31,171 nt of DNA from Caldilinea sp. CFX5 (lineage in GTDB: Bacteria > Chloroflexota > Anaerolineae > Caldilineales > Caldilineaceae): assembly GCA_021405325.1 (NCBI GenBank), contig QWII01000116.1:1-31171 (forward strand), written 5' to 3'. Under the pieces are notes generated by a model. That model ran no database searches and was not told the DNA's origin. It saw nothing but the letters and a program-made list of their open reading frames with translations. A program made the position numbers and the translations under genes. This document shows, one piece after another, positions 6,479 through 14,596 of this stretch; the first letter of the stretch is position 1; each line of letters opens with the position of its first letter.

Positions 6479-7495
6479 ATGAATACCCAATCGATGAACC
6501 GCACTGATCTTCTAGTGGCGACGCCCATGACCAGAACCCTCGGCAAATCCGGCATACCAGTGAGCGCGCTTGGCATGGGCTGCTGGGCTATTGGCGGCGC
6601 GATGTGGCTTGATGGCAAATTCGACGGCTGGCATGGGGTCGACGACCGGGCGTCCCTGCAGGGGATTCGGCGGGCGCTCGACTTAGGCGTCACTTTTTTT
6701 GACACCGCCGATGTGTATGGCACCGGCCACAGCGAACGGATGTTGGCCCAGGGCTTGCAAGGACACCGCCAGCAAGTAGTGATCGCCACCAAGTTTGGCT
6801 TTACCTACGACGAAGCGACGCGCCAGATCACCGGTACTGATGTTTCACCGGCCTATATTCGACAAGCGTGTGAAGCATCCCTGCGCCGGTTGCAGACTGA
6901 CTATATCGATCTTTACCAACTGCACTGTGGCGCCGCCGCCGAGCAGGTCGAGGGCCTTCTTGAAACGCTCGAACAACTCTGCGCCGCCGGGAAAATTCGC
7001 AGCTATGGCTGGAGTACAGACAACCTGGCCTCAGCACGGCTCTTTGCACAAGGTTCCCATTGTGCCGCCATTCAACATGACATGAACGTCCTGAAACCGG
7101 CCCAGGCAATGGTCGATTTGTGTGTGCACTACAACCTAGCCAGCATCAACAACGCGCCGCTTGCCTCTGGGTTGCTCAGTGGCAAATACACGGCGGATTC
7201 TGTGCTGCCCGCCGATGACTTTCGGACGGCTGGCCACGCCTGGGCAATCTACTTTGAAAAGGGACGCCCAAAAGCAGAGTTTCTGCAAAAACTGGCAGCC
7301 GTGCGCGCGATCCTCACCAGCGGTGGGCGCACGCCAACCCAAGGCGCGCTGGCCTGGCTCTGGGCCAAGAGTGATCGCACGATTCCCATTCCCGGTTTCA
7401 AAAATGTCAAACAGGTGGAGGAGAATTGCGCCGCGATGAACTTTGGGCCGCTCAGTGCCCAGCAAATGAGCGAAATCGATGCACTATTGGGGTAG
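6479..7495 (+). CDS. Aldo/keto reductase, AKR11/YajO-like group
   Basis: A 338-residue NADPH-dependent oxidoreductase barrel. The tetrad is Asp75 and Tyr80 in FFDTADVYG, Lys105 in IATKFG and His149 in YQLHCG. The C-terminal IPGFKNVKQVEEN is the cofactor-binding loop. ATG 6479 is favoured over ATG 6476 because the strong AGAGGAGG site then lies five bases away rather than two. Length and the FDTADVYG/IPGF motifs fit the larger Tas/YajO/IolS group rather than the shorter AKR at 1628. Sitting divergently beside a MocR regulator, it could act on pyridoxal or another amino-linked aldehyde, as some AKRs of this group do, but this is only inference. Confidence 0.86.
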   Translation: MNTQSMNRTDLLVATPMTRTLGKSGIPVSALGMGCWAIGGAMWLDGKFDGWHGVDDRASLQGIRRALDLGVTFFDTADVYGTGHSERMLAQGLQGHRQQVVIATKFGFTYDEATRQITGTDVSPAYIRQACEASLRRLQTDYIDLYQLHCGAAAEQVEGLLETLEQLCAAGKIRSYGWSTDNLASARLFAQGSHCAAIQHDMNVLKPAQAMVDLCVHYNLASINNAPLASGLLSGKYTADSVLPADDFRTAGHAWAIYFEKGRPKAEFLQKLAAVRAILTSGGRTPTQGALAWLWAKSDRTIPIPGFKNVKQVEENCAAMNFGPLSAQQMSEIDALLG

Positions 7496-7516
7496 GTGAG
7501 AGCGGATAATTTAGTG

Positions 7517-7560
7517 CTTGTGAGATGGGAGATTAACAAGAATACGCCCCATCTCGCAAG
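7517..7560. terminator. Bidirectional hairpin terminator between convergent genes
   Basis: CTTGTGAGATGGG (7517-7529) pairs with CCCATCTCGCAAG (7548-7560) over 13 bases with one G-T pair. It lies in the 71-base gap between the convergent aldo/keto reductase and LysE-type exporter genes. There is no clear U-tract on either side, so the call rests on position and stem quality. Confidence 0.5.
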
Positions 7561-7566
7561 CGGTTG

Positions 7567-8178
7567 TCACTCATCCACAGCCAGCTTTAGGCCGAGGACC
7601 GCAAAGGTGAGTGCAAACGTCCGCTGCAACCAAAGAATGAGATTGGGTGAATTAACAACCCAACTGCGCACTCCATTGGCCAAAACACCATACAGCACAA
7701 ACACGATCAACGTGATGACCATAAACACCCCGCTCAGTTTGAGCAACTCAGTCGTGGGGGATGCAGCGCCAGCCGAAAGAAACGGAGGAAGAAACGCCAA
7801 AAAGAAGATCGTCAATTTGGGATTCAAGAGGTTGAGGGAAATGGCTTTGGCGACGATCTGCCAAGCACTTTGCTTGGATGAAGTTGCATCGAGCTGAAAC
7901 AGACGCTCTTCGTGCCAGGTCACCCAAGCGAGATAGAGCAGATAGAGGGCGCCTACCCATTTGAGCGTCTGAAAGAACAGCGCACCCTGATGCAGAACAA
8001 GCGACAGTCCAAAGATGCTGGCTAACAAGTGGGGAATAATGCCGAGGGTGCAGCCAACTGCGGCAACAACACTCGCCCGCCATCCGCGAAAGAGCCCGGT
8101 CGAGAGTGTGTAAATAGCGCCGGTGCCAGGGATCAGAACCACAATCAGGGATGTTAACAAAAATTCTGGACTAAACAT
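7567..8178 (-). CDS. LysE/RhtB-family amino-acid exporter
   Basis: A 203-residue membrane protein with about six helices. It opens with FLLTSLIVVLIPGTGAIYTL, the conserved first helix with its Pro-Gly motif. It has the NLLNPKLTIFFLAFLPPF segment in the middle, a hallmark of the family (NPK...F...FLPQF). Members export amino acids such as lysine, homoserine or threonine by proton antiport. A strong CGGAGG site sits six bases before the ATG. The gene lies 54 bases after an AraC regulator on the same strand, a frequent pairing in which the regulator controls the exporter. Confidence 0.88.
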   Translation of the reverse strand: MFSPEFLLTSLIVVLIPGTGAIYTLSTGLFRGWRASVVAAVGCTLGIIPHLLASIFGLSLVLHQGALFFQTLKWVGALYLLYLAWVTWHEERLFQLDATSSKQSAWQIVAKAISLNLLNPKLTIFFLAFLPPFLSAGAASPTTELLKLSGVFMVITLIVFVLYGVLANGVRSWVVNSPNLILWLQRTFALTFAVLGLKLAVDE

Positions 8179-8232
8179 TTATACCTCCGAAAGAAAGTTG
8201 TCCCGCTGGGCTTTATGACTGATTGATTGCGA

Positions 8233-9108
8233 TCAGCGCCCGTGAGAGTGTACTATAGGGATCGGGAAACTGTCTTGTACGCAATTGCGGAATTGGGCAG
8301 GCGTGACGCCCCACAATCGTTTGAACCAGCGCGTTAGATGGCTCTGGTCGGTAAAGCCAGTGGCAAGCGCCACATCGGCAATCGGCTGTCCAAACGCTAG
8401 CAATTCTTTGGCGTGCTGGACGCGTACTTGGCGGAGGTAAGCGTGGGGCGGAATTCCCACCGCAGCCCGAAACGTACGCAGGAGATGATAGGGGCTGAGA
8501 TGGGTAAGTTGGGACAAGGTTTCGAGTGAAATGTTCTCGCTGTAGTGGCTTGCCATGTACTCTTTGAGTCGCGTCACGGCATAGGGTTCTTGACCCATCC
8601 GATAGACTTGTGGCGGATCATCGGCATGGCGCTGGATCATCTGCGCTAATACATCGAGCAAGCGCGTTTCTTGCTCAAGCAAGGAGCCATCCGCCAGCTC
8701 AAATTGTCGATGCAAGCATGCCAGTTGCTGCGCCATGACAGGATCTACGATCACACCCGGTTGAAAATAGGGGATCGCACATGGGCAATCTGCTACCTGG
8801 GAAGCAATCTGCTGGAGCAGAGCAGGGTCAAAGTAGAACATGCGGTAACTCCAGCCCTCAGACCCCGCAGGCTGTCCGGTGTGCGGTTCGCCCGGAATAC
8901 ACAAATTGATAGTACCCGGCCAGGCGACCACATTCTCGCCGCGATAGAAAAAGCCCAATGCCCCCCGCTCAATCACACCAATGGCATATTGCTCATGCGT
9001 GTGCAGCGGAAAGGATTGGGTGCGGTGGTGTGCCTGCAACAATTCCAAGTTGCTAAATCTCGGAATGCGCCATAGTTTGCTTTCTTCAACACTCGTGTTA
9101 CGTTTCAT
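8233..9108 (-). CDS. AraC-family transcriptional regulator with N-terminal cupin domain
   Basis: A 291-residue protein. Residues about 20-160 form an AraC-type cupin ligand domain (PF02311), with SFPLHTHEQYAIGVIERG and IPGEPHTGQP supplying the histidine-containing sheet. Residues about 188-285 hold the two helix-turn-helix motifs, with NISLETLSQLTHLSPYHLLR and PIADVALATGFTDQSHLTRW. This subgroup often precedes LysE/RhtB exporter genes, as here. It is likely to sense a metabolite exported by the downstream gene. The start at 9108 gives a complete N-terminus. Direct repeats just upstream may be its own operator. Confidence 0.88.
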   Translation of the reverse strand: MKRNTSVEESKLWRIPRFSNLELLQAHHRTQSFPLHTHEQYAIGVIERGALGFFYRGENVVAWPGTINLCIPGEPHTGQPAGSEGWSYRMFYFDPALLQQIASQVADCPCAIPYFQPGVIVDPVMAQQLACLHRQFELADGSLLEQETRLLDVLAQMIQRHADDPPQVYRMGQEPYAVTRLKEYMASHYSENISLETLSQLTHLSPYHLLRTFRAAVGIPPHAYLRQVRVQHAKELLAFGQPIADVALATGFTDQSHLTRWFKRLWGVTPAQFRNCVQDSFPIPIVHSHGR

Positions 9109-9125
9109 TTGAAATTTGATGCTTC

Positions 9126-9171
9126 AACAAACAAGTGTCTGGCTAGTGATGTGTATTGGCTAGCGTTTGTT
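9126..9171. promoter_or_regulatory. Repeats upstream of the AraC gene
   Basis: TGGCTAG occurs at 9140-9146 and 9157-9163 (17 bases apart), flanked by AACAAAC (9126-9132) and its complement GTTTGTT (9165-9171). AraC dimers bind direct repeats of about this spacing, so this could be an autoregulatory site. The outer inverted repeat could instead be a weak terminator for the TetR gene. Confidence 0.3.
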
Positions 9172-9930
9172 TGCAACCAACTCAGCCACCCCCGCCAGAA
9201 TGCGTTCCAGGCCAAAGGTAAAGAGATAGTGCGGGTTGGCGGTAGCCTGGAATTCTTCGCCGGCTGCCGTGCCCACCCGCGTTGCCACTGGGAAATGCAC
9301 CGGATCGATCAACTTGTCGAGCAGCGGCGCCTGTGTAACCCACCATTCACTGTCCGTCATCCCGGAATCTTGTTGGGTGCGCATCAGATTGGCCAACGTC
9401 CGGGCACAGCCTTCAACGTGGGTCAACACTAGAGTCAGGGTTGCATCCATCTCAACATCGGTCAAACCGATTCCGTCGAGAGGGCGCAGTTCGGCTTCAT
9501 ACTTGCGGGAGGTGTGCGGCCCGATGACCGGTCGCCCCGTGTTGGCTTGCAGCAGCCAGGGGTGTTTCTGGTAGAGATCCCAGTTGCGTTGGGCAATAAA
9601 GCGGAGCGCGCCAAGCCACCCGCCCGGCTGCTGGCTTGGCTCATCAACACTGGCGTATACTTCACTACAGGCGCTATCGATCATCAGATCAAGCAGCATC
9701 TCCTTACTGGGAATGTAAGTGTAGAGCGACATCACGCCGGCATCCAGCCGGTCGGCTACGGCGCGCATCGAGAGCGCGGTTAACCCCTGTTCATCCGCAA
9801 TGGTCAGAGCCGCCGCCACAATCGCTTTGATGGTGAGACCCGAGCGCCCCTCTTCACTTTGGGAACCCCACAGCAGCGCCAATCGACGCATCGCCGCGCT
9901 GGTTGCCTTTCTTTTGTCACGCACCGGCAT
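9160..9930 (-). CDS. TetR-family regulator with TetR_C-type ligand domain
   Basis: A 256-residue repressor. Residues 32-85 are the TetR DNA-binding domain: LTIKAIVAAALTIADEQGL, then LSMRAVADRLDAGVMSLYTY, the recognition helix. The remainder resembles the C-terminal domain of tetracycline-type repressors (PF02909), with a helical ligand pocket. GGAG lies ten bases before the ATG. It is divergent from a DrrAB-like drug exporter, and a palindromic operator lies between them. It most likely represses the exporter until a hydrophobic drug or metabolite binds. Confidence 0.88.
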   Translation of the reverse strand: MPVRDKRKATSAAMRRLALLWGSQSEEGRSGLTIKAIVAAALTIADEQGLTALSMRAVADRLDAGVMSLYTYIPSKEMLLDLMIDSACSEVYASVDEPSQQPGGWLGALRFIAQRNWDLYQKHPWLLQANTGRPVIGPHTSRKYEAELRPLDGIGLTDVEMDATLTLVLTHVEGCARTLANLMRTQQDSGMTDSEWWVTQAPLLDKLIDPVHFPVATRVGTAAGEEFQATANPHYLFTFGLERILAGVAELVANKR

Positions 9931-9994
9931 TTCCTTTTCTCCTGTTCCGCACCCGCCAAGGAATTTGCCAATATTCTAGCGACGATTTATCATT

Positions 9995-10023
9995 TTGCCT
10001 AATCGTACATTGTACGGTACAAT
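9995..10023 (+). promoter_or_regulatory. Candidate promoter for the DrrAB-like operon
   Basis: TTGCCT (9995-10000) and TACAAT (10018-10023) are spaced by 17 bases. The -10 lies inside the TetR palindrome, so repressor binding would exclude RNA polymerase. The -35 matches consensus at four of six positions. Confidence 0.45.
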
Positions 10024-10028
10024 ATACG
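10004..10028. promoter_or_regulatory. TetR operator: 25-bp near-perfect palindrome
   Basis: The core ATTGTACGGTACAAT (10009-10023) is a perfect palindrome around one central base. The flanks extend it to 25 bases with one mismatched pair besides the centre. It lies midway between the divergent TetR and exporter genes. Operators of TetR_C-type repressors are typically 15-bp GTAC-rich palindromes. It overlaps the presumed -10 of the exporter promoter. Confidence 0.75.
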
Positions 10029-10079
10029 GAAATGGTGGTAAAAAATTTACCAGGCAAGCGATGTCTCAAGGAGGGAAAC

Positions 10080-11054
10080 ATGGCAATGGCAATTGTTGCC
10101 CAGGATATCCACAAACACTATCCGGGAGCGAAGGGTGATACTGGGTTGAATGGCTTTGAGTTGGCGGTTCCCGCCGGTTCGGTCTGTGGTCTACTGGGGC
10201 CAAACGGGGCGGGGAAAACAACCGCCGTGCGCATCTTTGCCACTCTGCTCGATGCTGACAGCGGGCAAGCCACGGTCGCCGGCTTCCATGTCAAGACGCA
10301 GGTGCGCCAGGTGCGCGAGCGGATTGGGTTGGTTGGACAATATGCTGCGGTTGATGAAATCCTGACCGGTCGCCAAAACTTGCTTATGTTTGCCCGGCTC
10401 CACCACTTCTCTGCGCGCCAGGCGCAACAGCGCGCCGACCAGTTGCTGGCGCAGTTTGCTTTGACCGCCGCGGCAACGCAGCCGGTCAGCCAATATTCGG
10501 GTGGTATGCGCCGTCGGCTCGATCTTGCCGTCAGTCTCATCACGGCGCCGCCCGTTCTGCTGGTCGATGAACCGACCACCGGGCTTGATCCCGCCGGTCG
10601 ACGCGAGGTGTGGCAGGCGATTCAGGCCCTGGTGGCCGCCGGCACAACCGTACTCTTAACCACTCAATATCTGGAGGAAGCCGACCACCTGGCCGATCAG
10701 ATCGCCATCCTCCAGGCCGGCCGCATCGTGGCAACAGGTACACCGGATGAACTCAAAGCGACCTTGGGCGCCAACTGGATCGACCTTGTCGTTCGCCCAG
10801 AGGTGGCCCTGGAGACGGTCGCTCCCATCGCCCAACAGGTTGCCACGGGTGCGCTGCACATTGACGCAACTGTCAACAAAATCAGTATCCCCGTGCAAGA
10901 GCGCACCAAAGCGTTGATTACCCTGGTGACCGCGCTGACTGCGGCCGGCATCGAACCGGAGGATATTGCCTTGCGCCGCCCAACGCTGGATGAAGTCTTT
11001 CTGCATCTAACCGAGACCACCCAAACCCAGTACACACCGGGGGTAATCGCATGA
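10080..11054 (+). CDS. DrrA-like drug-resistance ABC transporter ATPase
   Basis: A 324-residue ATPase from ATG 10080, with AAGGAGGG five bases upstream; the longer frame upstream is inside the operator region. Walker A is GPNGAGKT (40-47), signature YSGGM (139-143), Walker B VLLVDEP (159-165) followed by TTGLDP. The C-terminal extension after residue 225, with LRRPTLDEVFLHLT near the end, is diagnostic of the daunorubicin-resistance (DrrA) group. It powers export of amphiphilic drugs or lipids through the overlapping permease gene. Regulation by the divergent TetR protein is likely. Confidence 0.9.
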   Translation: MAMAIVAQDIHKHYPGAKGDTGLNGFELAVPAGSVCGLLGPNGAGKTTAVRIFATLLDADSGQATVAGFHVKTQVRQVRERIGLVGQYAAVDEILTGRQNLLMFARLHHFSARQAQQRADQLLAQFALTAAATQPVSQYSGGMRRRLDLAVSLITAPPVLLVDEPTTGLDPAGRREVWQAIQALVAAGTTVLLTTQYLEEADHLADQIAILQAGRIVATGTPDELKATLGANWIDLVVRPEVALETVAPIAQQVATGALHIDATVNKISIPVQERTKALITLVTALTAAGIEPEDIALRRPTLDEVFLHLTETTQTQYTPGVIA

Positions 11055-11893
11055 ATTCAACTAGCCACACGACCAAAGCTGTCACCGCAACCAATGTACA
11101 GCGCTCTCGCCTCGCTTGGGCATTCGCCGATGCTTGGACGATCACCATCCGCGACTTACGCCACTGGCAACTACAGCCTGGGCCAGTGATTCTGGGCTGG
11201 TTCTTCCCTATTATGATCGCTCTGATGTTCGGCCTGCTTTTTGGCGGTGCGCTGCGGGTGCCGGAAGGTGGCAGCTATTTCGCCGCGCTCATGCCGGGCA
11301 TCTTCACCATGACCATGCTTTTTGGTCTGGAAACCACAATGATCGCCGTCACCACCGACGCCACCAAAGGCATCACCGACCGCTTCCGCGCGCTGCCCAT
11401 TCATGCTTCAGCCGTCGTCCTGGGCCGCTGTCTAGCCGACTTGCTCAATTCACTGGTGGGATTAGTGATTCTGATCGGTGTAGGGCTGCTCTTAGACTGG
11501 CGCTGGCACAATGGCCTGGGGGCCGCCCTGGCTGCTGTTGGCCTGCTGCTCTGGCTGCGTTTTGCCTTGCTCTGGGTCGGCATCTTCATGGGGTTGCAGG
11601 CCAAGGGTCCCGAATCGGTCGTGGCCGTGCAGATCCTGGTTTGGCCGGTTAGCTTTCTGTCCAATATCTTTGTTGACCCGGCTACCATGCCCACCTGGCT
11701 GGGTATGGTAGCCCAGTGGAATCCGCTCTCAGCCACCGCCACGGCGATCCGCCAACTCTTTCTCAATCCGGGGGGACAGGGCGACACCTGGGTGGTTCAA
11801 CAGGCGATCTGGCTGGCTATCTTGTGGCCGGGGCTGCTGCTCACAATTTTTCTGCCGCTGGCCGTAGGCAAATATCGTCGCCTTAGTCGGTGA
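11051..11893 (+). CDS. DrrB-like ABC-2 permease
   Basis: A 280-residue membrane protein with six predicted helices, starting in the ATGA overlap with the ATPase stop (4-base overlap, translational coupling). The ABC-2 motif region is present: WQLQPGPVILGWFFPIM at the first helix, TDRFRALPIHASAVVLGR in the cytosolic loop, and WNPLSATATAIRQLFLNP before the last helix, all characteristic of DrrB-type exporters. It forms the transmembrane channel for the DrrA-like ATPase. Substrates of relatives include anthracyclines and glycolipids; the one here is unknown. Confidence 0.9.
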   Translation: MNSTSHTTKAVTATNVQRSRLAWAFADAWTITIRDLRHWQLQPGPVILGWFFPIMIALMFGLLFGGALRVPEGGSYFAALMPGIFTMTMLFGLETTMIAVTTDATKGITDRFRALPIHASAVVLGRCLADLLNSLVGLVILIGVGLLLDWRWHNGLGAALAAVGLLLWLRFALLWVGIFMGLQAKGPESVVAVQILVWPVSFLSNIFVDPATMPTWLGMVAQWNPLSATATAIRQLFLNPGGQGDTWVVQQAIWLAILWPGLLLTIFLPLAVGKYRRLSR

Positions 11894-11910
11894 AGGGGGA
11901 TTCATAAACA

Positions 11911-12726
11911 TCATTGCGACTCCGGCTTGCTCCCCACCGCGCGGCAGAAGCCATGAAAGACAAAGGCCGCCGGGCTGTGGAGCAAGGTTTGATACTCGCC
12001 CTCGGCTTGCGCTAGGATCGCCGGCGTCAGCGCTTGCCTTTGCAGCAGGTTGGGTGTGGCTTGGCGGATGATTTCCCTGGCTCCGGTGACATATTGCTGA
12101 AGCTGTTCTGGCGTTTGCGCCGTGAGCGACCAGGCGCGCCCTTCGGCTTGAATAGCGTGCAGACCGGCTTGTTGGAACAAATTGAGCAGCTTGCGCCCAA
12201 CCCACGGATCGCCACCCAACTGCTGTTGCAGGCGATAAACTTCCCGCCAGACCTGTTCGATGGCCGGCGCGTCCGGGTAGATGCTGAAACAGCCGGGTTC
12301 CCATTCGTAGGCGCAGAGCCAACCGCCGGGCTTGACGACGCGGCGCATTTCGCGCACCACGGGCAATGGGTCCGGCAGATGCTCTAGAAGAAAACGGCAG
12401 TAGGCGGCGTCAAAGGTGTGATCAGCTAGGTCGAGCTGGGTGGCCTCACCGGCCAAAAATTCGAGATTGGATAGCCCGGCCGCTTGCGCGAGGCGGCGCG
12501 CCGTTGTCAGTTGCGCTTCGTCACGGTCAATGCCCACAACCTTGATCGTCGCACTGTGACCGGCCACCGCCCGCGCAATCGCCCCCGTCCCACAGCCGAC
12601 TTCCAAGATTGTCATGCCAGCCGTGAGGGGCGGCAAAAACGTCGCCCCGCCCAGCAGATCGGCCTGAACTTCTAGCCGTTGTTGTTCAGCGGCGGCGCTG
12701 CCGTGCAAATAGGAGTGTCCGGTCAT
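11911..12726 (-). CDS. Class I SAM-dependent methyltransferase
   Basis: A 271-residue protein from ATG 12726, which overlaps the stop of the upstream gene by four bases (ATGA); the longer frame would run back through that gene. Motif I is ILEVGCGTGAIARA (40-53), acidic motif VVGIDRDE (63-70), then AYCRFLLEHLPDP and VKPGGWLCAYEWEP as motifs post-I to III. It resembles UbiE/ubiquinone-type small-molecule methyltransferases (Methyltransf_11/25). The C-terminal half with SLTAQTPEQLQQYVTGARE probably caps the substrate. The substrate is unknown. It is co-translated with a small membrane protein. Confidence 0.85.
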   Translation of the reverse strand: MTGHSYLHGSAAAEQQRLEVQADLLGGATFLPPLTAGMTILEVGCGTGAIARAVAGHSATIKVVGIDRDEAQLTTARRLAQAAGLSNLEFLAGEATQLDLADHTFDAAYCRFLLEHLPDPLPVVREMRRVVKPGGWLCAYEWEPGCFSIYPDAPAIEQVWREVYRLQQQLGGDPWVGRKLLNLFQQAGLHAIQAEGRAWSLTAQTPEQLQQYVTGAREIIRQATPNLLQRQALTPAILAQAEGEYQTLLHSPAAFVFHGFCRAVGSKPESQ

Positions 12727-13118
12727 GGCGGCGCCACCGCCGTGATCCGGCGCTGCGCCAGCAGATACCCCATGCCAATGGTGATGACGGGGTAGATCAG
12801 ATAAGTGAGGCCAATATCCTTCAGGTAGGTAGCCAAGCTCATCTGCATTGGCCCCCACATAAATAGCAATAGGTCGAAGGCAATACTGATCATCAGCCAG
12901 AGCAGACCAAGCAGAATGCCATCGCGCACAAAATGGGTTGTCACCTGGCCCAGGTAGCGATCGGCCAAAATCGTGGCGCAGATGACCAGCACCACCGGCA
13001 TGATCGACTCAAAGAGCGGGCGCTCGGTGTTGCGCACCTGGAAGAGCGCCATCGCCACGGCAAACGGGATAACCCATAACACAAAGCCATAGACCAACGC
13101 CAATTTGAAGAACTTCAT
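12723..13118 (-). CDS. Small four-helix membrane protein, unknown function
   Basis: A 131-residue protein starting at ATG 13118, where AAAGGGGG lies six bases upstream; the longer in-frame start at 13175 has no such site. It has four hydrophobic helices near 6-26, 37-54, 64-88 and 98-122, with short charged loops. I do not recognise the family. Its stop overlaps the start of the methyltransferase gene, so the two are translated together. It may anchor or assist the methyltransferase, but nothing in the sequence shows this. Confidence 0.65.
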   Translation of the reverse strand: MKFFKLALVYGFVLWVIPFAVAMALFQVRNTERPLFESIMPVVLVICATILADRYLGQVTTHFVRDGILLGLLWLMISIAFDLLLFMWGPMQMSLATYLKDIGLTYLIYPVITIGMGYLLAQRRITAVAPP

Positions 13119-13433
13119 CGTTACCCCCTTTCGCGCTATACTACTGCGGTCAATGCACCAGCCAATCCTTACCACTCAGTATTCCAGCGTCGGCGCGTCT
13201 AGCAAGCCGTATGCAGAAGGGTTGTGTATATCGTAGACGCGCACAGAGAAGGAACAGTGTGCGGTTCCCTGCCTTGAGTATATAACAAAACCGCCGCACG
13301 CAAACTCGCTAGATGACGAGTTGTGCGCCTGGTCGCAAGGCTAGGCGCATCCAACGACGACCGTGAACCGGCTATCCAAGAGCTTGGTGCAGAAAGGGAT
13401 TAACAAGGAAAGCGATGATCGCCTCCGCTAAAC
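13119..13433. other. Intergenic region without a gene; small inverted repeats
   Basis: This 315-base gap between two minus-strand genes has no supported reading frame. It holds GCGCGTCTA (13193-13201) with its complement TAGACGCGC (13234-13242), and an AACTCG/CGAGTT stem near 13303-13322. Either could be part of a leader or terminator. The promoter of the small membrane protein gene should lie near its left end. Confidence 0.4.
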
Positions 13434-14393
13434 TCAAACGTCCCTACGGGACGGGCGAAGCCGGCCAAGTTGTAGGGTAAAGGATTGTACGCTGAGGTTC
13501 ACAATGCCGATGCTGCCGATGATCAAGATAGCGCCGAGCAGCAGGCGGCTGTCCACCGGCTCACCCAGAAACAGGGCGCCGAGCAGCAGACCGACTACCG
13601 GCAACACATAGGTGATCATCGCGGTGCGGGCCGCACCCAGCGCAGCAATTAGCGGATAGAAGATGAGATAGGCCACAAAGGTGTTGGCAACACCCAGCAC
13701 CAACACGGCGCCCAGCACACGGGGCGTCAGTTCAGCCCACGGCACAGGCGCCGCCCCACCCCAGAGCGGGGCAAGATAGGCAATTACCCCTGTGATCACC
13801 GCCGCCACCGTCATCGCCCCCGCCGAGACGACTAACGGTTCCAGGCGGTTTTGCATCGCTTTGCGGCTGTAGGCGCCGCCGCCGGCATAGCAGAGCGACG
13901 AGCCGACAATCGCCAGTTGCCCCAGCAGATGGAGAAGCGCACCCCGGTTGGTCACTGCCGCCCCGCCGCTGCGACTGGCCAACACCACCACGCCGAGAAA
14001 GCCAATCAGTAGACCCATCACTTTGCGCCAGGTGATGCGTTCATCAGCAAAGGCAAAGTGGGCAATCACCAGTGAGAAGAGGGCAGTTGTCCCTTGCAAC
14101 ACGCTGGCCAAACCGCTTTCAATATGTTGCTCGCCCCAGGTGATCAAAGCAAAGGGGAAGACTGTGTTCACGATGCCGAGAAAGAGCAGATCGCGCACAC
14201 TCCGGCTATCGGTAGGCAGCCGTTTGCCTATGCCATAGATCACCAGATTTAAGCCAAGCGCCGCAATGCCGGTGCGCATAAAGACCAGTTGAAAGGGCGT
14301 CATCTGCTCCACGCCGATGCGGATGAAGAGATAGGACGAACCCCAGATCAGCGCCAGCACCCAAAAGCCAATCCATGCTTGTTTTGTTGTCAT
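13434..14393 (-). CDS. EamA/DMT-superfamily transporter (RhaT/YdcZ-like)
   Basis: A 319-residue protein with ten membrane helices in two EamA repeats. The first begins WIGFWVLALIWGSSYLFIR, a canonical EamA opening (W--S--FI--). The second starts near residue 160, and ALFLGEPVDSRLLLGAILI near residue 275 is the conserved end of repeat two. Family members export amino acids or other metabolites. A GTCCC/GGGAC mini-stem spans the last codons. There is no strong ribosome site close to the ATG. It stands alone, downstream of the long palindrome at 14515-14586. Confidence 0.88.
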   Translation of the reverse strand: MTTKQAWIGFWVLALIWGSSYLFIRIGVEQMTPFQLVFMRTGIAALGLNLVIYGIGKRLPTDSRSVRDLLFLGIVNTVFPFALITWGEQHIESGLASVLQGTTALFSLVIAHFAFADERITWRKVMGLLIGFLGVVVLASRSGGAAVTNRGALLHLLGQLAIVGSSLCYAGGGAYSRKAMQNRLEPLVVSAGAMTVAAVITGVIAYLAPLWGGAAPVPWAELTPRVLGAVLVLGVANTFVAYLIFYPLIAALGAARTAMITYVLPVVGLLLGALFLGEPVDSRLLLGAILIIGSIGIVNLSVQSFTLQLGRLRPSRRDV

Positions 14394-14514
14394 AATAATG
14401 GTTACGGTTCCTCTGTTTTATAGTTCAATACAATCAGCATAGCGCAAAGTATACGCTGAAAATGGCGCGCTAACAAGAGCCATTTCTAAAAAAAGGAGAG
14501 CGCCAATTTGTTGT

Positions 14515-14586
14515 TAAGACGGCCCTAGGACGCTTCGTAGGGGCAAGATAGTCCTTGCCCCTACGAAGCGTCCTAGGGCCGTCTTA
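14515..14586. repeat. 33-bp perfect inverted repeat with 6-nt loop
   Basis: Arms 14515-14547 and 14554-14586 are exact reverse complements around ATAGTC. The palindrome begins 10 bases after the stop of the ABC exporter operon and lies about 120 bases before the EamA start. The inner part (GTAGGGGCAAG...CTTGCCCCTAC) resembles palindromes I recall as dispersed in several phyla. It could terminate transcription, but no U-run follows. Confidence 0.8.
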
Positions 14587-14596
14587 GTAGTGGGCT

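Noticed and set aside
11911..12858. Longer methyltransferase start at 12858
   Set aside because: The extra 44 residues are antisense-like His/Gly-rich text running through the upstream gene; the ATGA overlap at 12726 is a clear coupled start.
13193..13242. Riboswitch or structured RNA leader
   Set aside because: Only short 6-9 bp inverted repeats with long loops are present and no known riboswitch core is visible.
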